From the IMG/VR virus record IMGVR_UViG_3300035390_000062, positions 1 through 30,764 of that record: a stretch of DNA of 30,764 bases; one strand, 5' to 3'. Origin of the DNA: a virus. Positions within the stretch are counted from its first letter, which is position 1, and every line of letters begins with the position of its first letter. Below, in pieces: positions 30,208-30,764 of this stretch. Made by a program: the position numbers and the translations under genes. Below the pieces are notes generated by a model. That model was not told where the DNA came from, searched no databases, and saw nothing but the letters and a program-made list of their open reading frames with translations.

Positions 30208-30223
30208 GTTCCTTTATAGGAAC
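30208..30223. promoter_or_regulatory. operator, GTTCC-N6-GGAAC (site 2)
   Basis: GTTCCTTTATAGGAAC, perfect arms, located between the early promoter -10 and the Cro-like start. Binding here would block early transcription just after initiation. Confidence 0.75.
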
Positions 30224-30234
30224 TCATTTTCTTT

Positions 30235-30264
30235 AGTTTACTCTTTTGTTTGTTCCTTTGTCAA
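30235..30264 (-). promoter_or_regulatory. early leftward promoter
   Basis: On the minus strand, consensus TTGACA (30264-30259), 18 bases, then TAAACT (30240-30235). A half operator (site 3) overlaps the -35 box. Confidence 0.75.
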
Positions 30265-30267
30265 TAA
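30252..30267. promoter_or_regulatory. operator half-site (site 3)
   Basis: GTTCCTTTGTCAATAA: the left arm GTTCC is intact, the right arm is not. It lies across the -35 box of the early promoter. Confidence 0.45.
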
Positions 30268-30293
30268 CAATTATGCGATATTTCATAATTATT

Positions 30294-30324
30294 TGTTCCC
30301 ATATTGGAATTTAGGGTATATACT
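30294..30324 (+). promoter_or_regulatory. repressor (CI) promoter with operator site 4
   Basis: TTGTTC (30294-30299), 17-18 bases, then TATATACT (30317-30324). The spacer holds operator GTTCCCATATTGGAAT (30295-30310), one mismatch from the consensus, so the repressor probably controls its own gene. Confidence 0.6.
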
Positions 30325-30347
30325 ACAACTATATAAGGATTGAAAGG

Positions 30348-30764
30348 ATGTGCGAAATGCAAACTTCACGAATCCTCAAAGAGCTCAGAGAAAAGAAGAA
30401 TATCTCCATGGATAAAATGGCAAACGACCTTAAAAAGTATGGAGTATCACCTTCGAAATCGATGATATCTCGATGGGAAACAGGAAAAGCAGAACCTTCA
30501 ATGGAATATGCGAGAGTTTTAGCAAGATACTTCAGCGTTTCATTAGATTATCTTTTAGGACTAGATTCAACACCGATACTGGATACTAATCTCCCGGACT
30601 TTGATAATCCAACAGAGGCCCTGAAGTTTATTCTTAAGCAACCTGCTTTGATGGCATATGGCGGTTATGATATTGAGAAGATGTCTGACGAAGAACTTAT
30701 TGGAATAGCAAACGATATACTTCTTACAATCAGGATCTCTGCTGAACGGAGAAAGAAGAAATAA
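30348..30764 (+). CDS. CI-like XRE-family repressor
   Basis: 138 residues (135 if the ATG at 30357 is used; both have an AAGGA-type site). Residues 1 to about 75 are the HTH: SRILKELREKKNISMDKMAN, then KSMISRWETGKAEPSMEYAR and FSVSLDYLLG. The C-terminal part has ALKFILKQPALMAYGGYDIE and KMSDEELIGIANDILLTIRI, which recurs in Firmicute phage repressors of this size; no LexA-type autocleavage site is visible, so inactivation is probably by the antirepressor or by an ImmA peptidase. It is divergent from the Cro-like gene. The stop codon is the last base of the window, so the next gene (often ImmA or integrase) is not seen. Confidence 0.85.
   Translation: MCEMQTSRILKELREKKNISMDKMANDLKKYGVSPSKSMISRWETGKAEPSMEYARVLARYFSVSLDYLLGLDSTPILDTNLPDFDNPTEALKFILKQPALMAYGGYDIEKMSDEELIGIANDILLTIRISAERRKKK

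Overview
The window reads as most of a tailed (siphovirus-type) prophage from a low-GC Gram-positive host, probably a Clostridia-like Firmicute. Reasons: strong GGAGG-type ribosome binding sites, an HK97/P27-type head module, a TP901-1-like tail, an LL-H-type holin, an amidase carrying an S-layer-homology-like segment, PcfJ/PcfK genes and a Lin1244/Lin1753-type replication initiator. No host gene is recognisable, so the species is left open. Nearly all genes lie on the minus strand.

Layout from left to right. (1) 1-1374: a small HTH gene (+) and two unrecognised minus-strand genes that are outside the late operon. They follow the late terminator and the last-transcribed pair has its own extended -10 promoter, so they look like lysogenic-conversion (moron) cargo. 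(2) 1404-16268, read right to left: the late operon, namely HNH endonuclease, small and large terminase, portal, prohead protease, major capsid protein with an extra C-terminal beta-sandwich, connector, head closure, HK97 gp10, DUF3168-type tail terminator, tail tube, tail assembly chaperone with a -1 frameshift fusion, tape measure, tail hub, receptor-binding-like protein, XhlA-like protein, amidase and two small membrane proteins (one an LL-H holin). (3) 16269-17902: a plus-strand island with an XRE repressor, an ImmA/IrrE metallopeptidase and a 50-aa protein, closed by intrinsic terminators on both strands. (4) 17953-20839: an accessory block with a decayed ArpU/RinA-type regulator remnant, a protein made of twelve YTGVGGG-type octapeptides, a 74-aa/270-aa membrane-protein pair, a 45-aa plus-strand peptide and a three-helix membrane protein of DUF6338-like layout. 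Two copies of one roughly 85-bp regulatory sequence stand before the repeat protein and before the 74-aa gene. This is the least explained part of the window. (5) 20895-29238: the early operon, read right to left: excisionase, antirepressor, small membrane and unknown proteins, a DUF1599/Nmad1-like protein, SSB, replication initiator with a candidate internal origin, ArpU-like late regulator, PcfK (AcrIIA9-like), PcfJ and a minimal tyrosine recombinase. (6) 29281-30764: the lysogeny switch, with Cro-like and CI-like XRE proteins transcribed divergently over a set of 16-bp operators of form GTTCC-N6-GGAAC, plus two small tail-anchored membrane proteins.

How the parts fit: CI-type repressor (30348-30764) probably holds the early promoter at 30235-30264 shut through the GTTCC operators. 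Release gives Cro, antirepressor, Xis, replication proteins and finally the ArpU-like activator, which would switch on the late operon. The integrase proper and the attachment sites were not seen and are expected beyond the right edge. Coordinates of several genes were shortened to the start codon that carries a ribosome binding site, and three genes absent from simple long-ORF calling (20008-20145, 27307-27483, 27480-27647), the frameshift extension (7956-8269) and one pseudogene (17953-18135) were added by reading the sequence.
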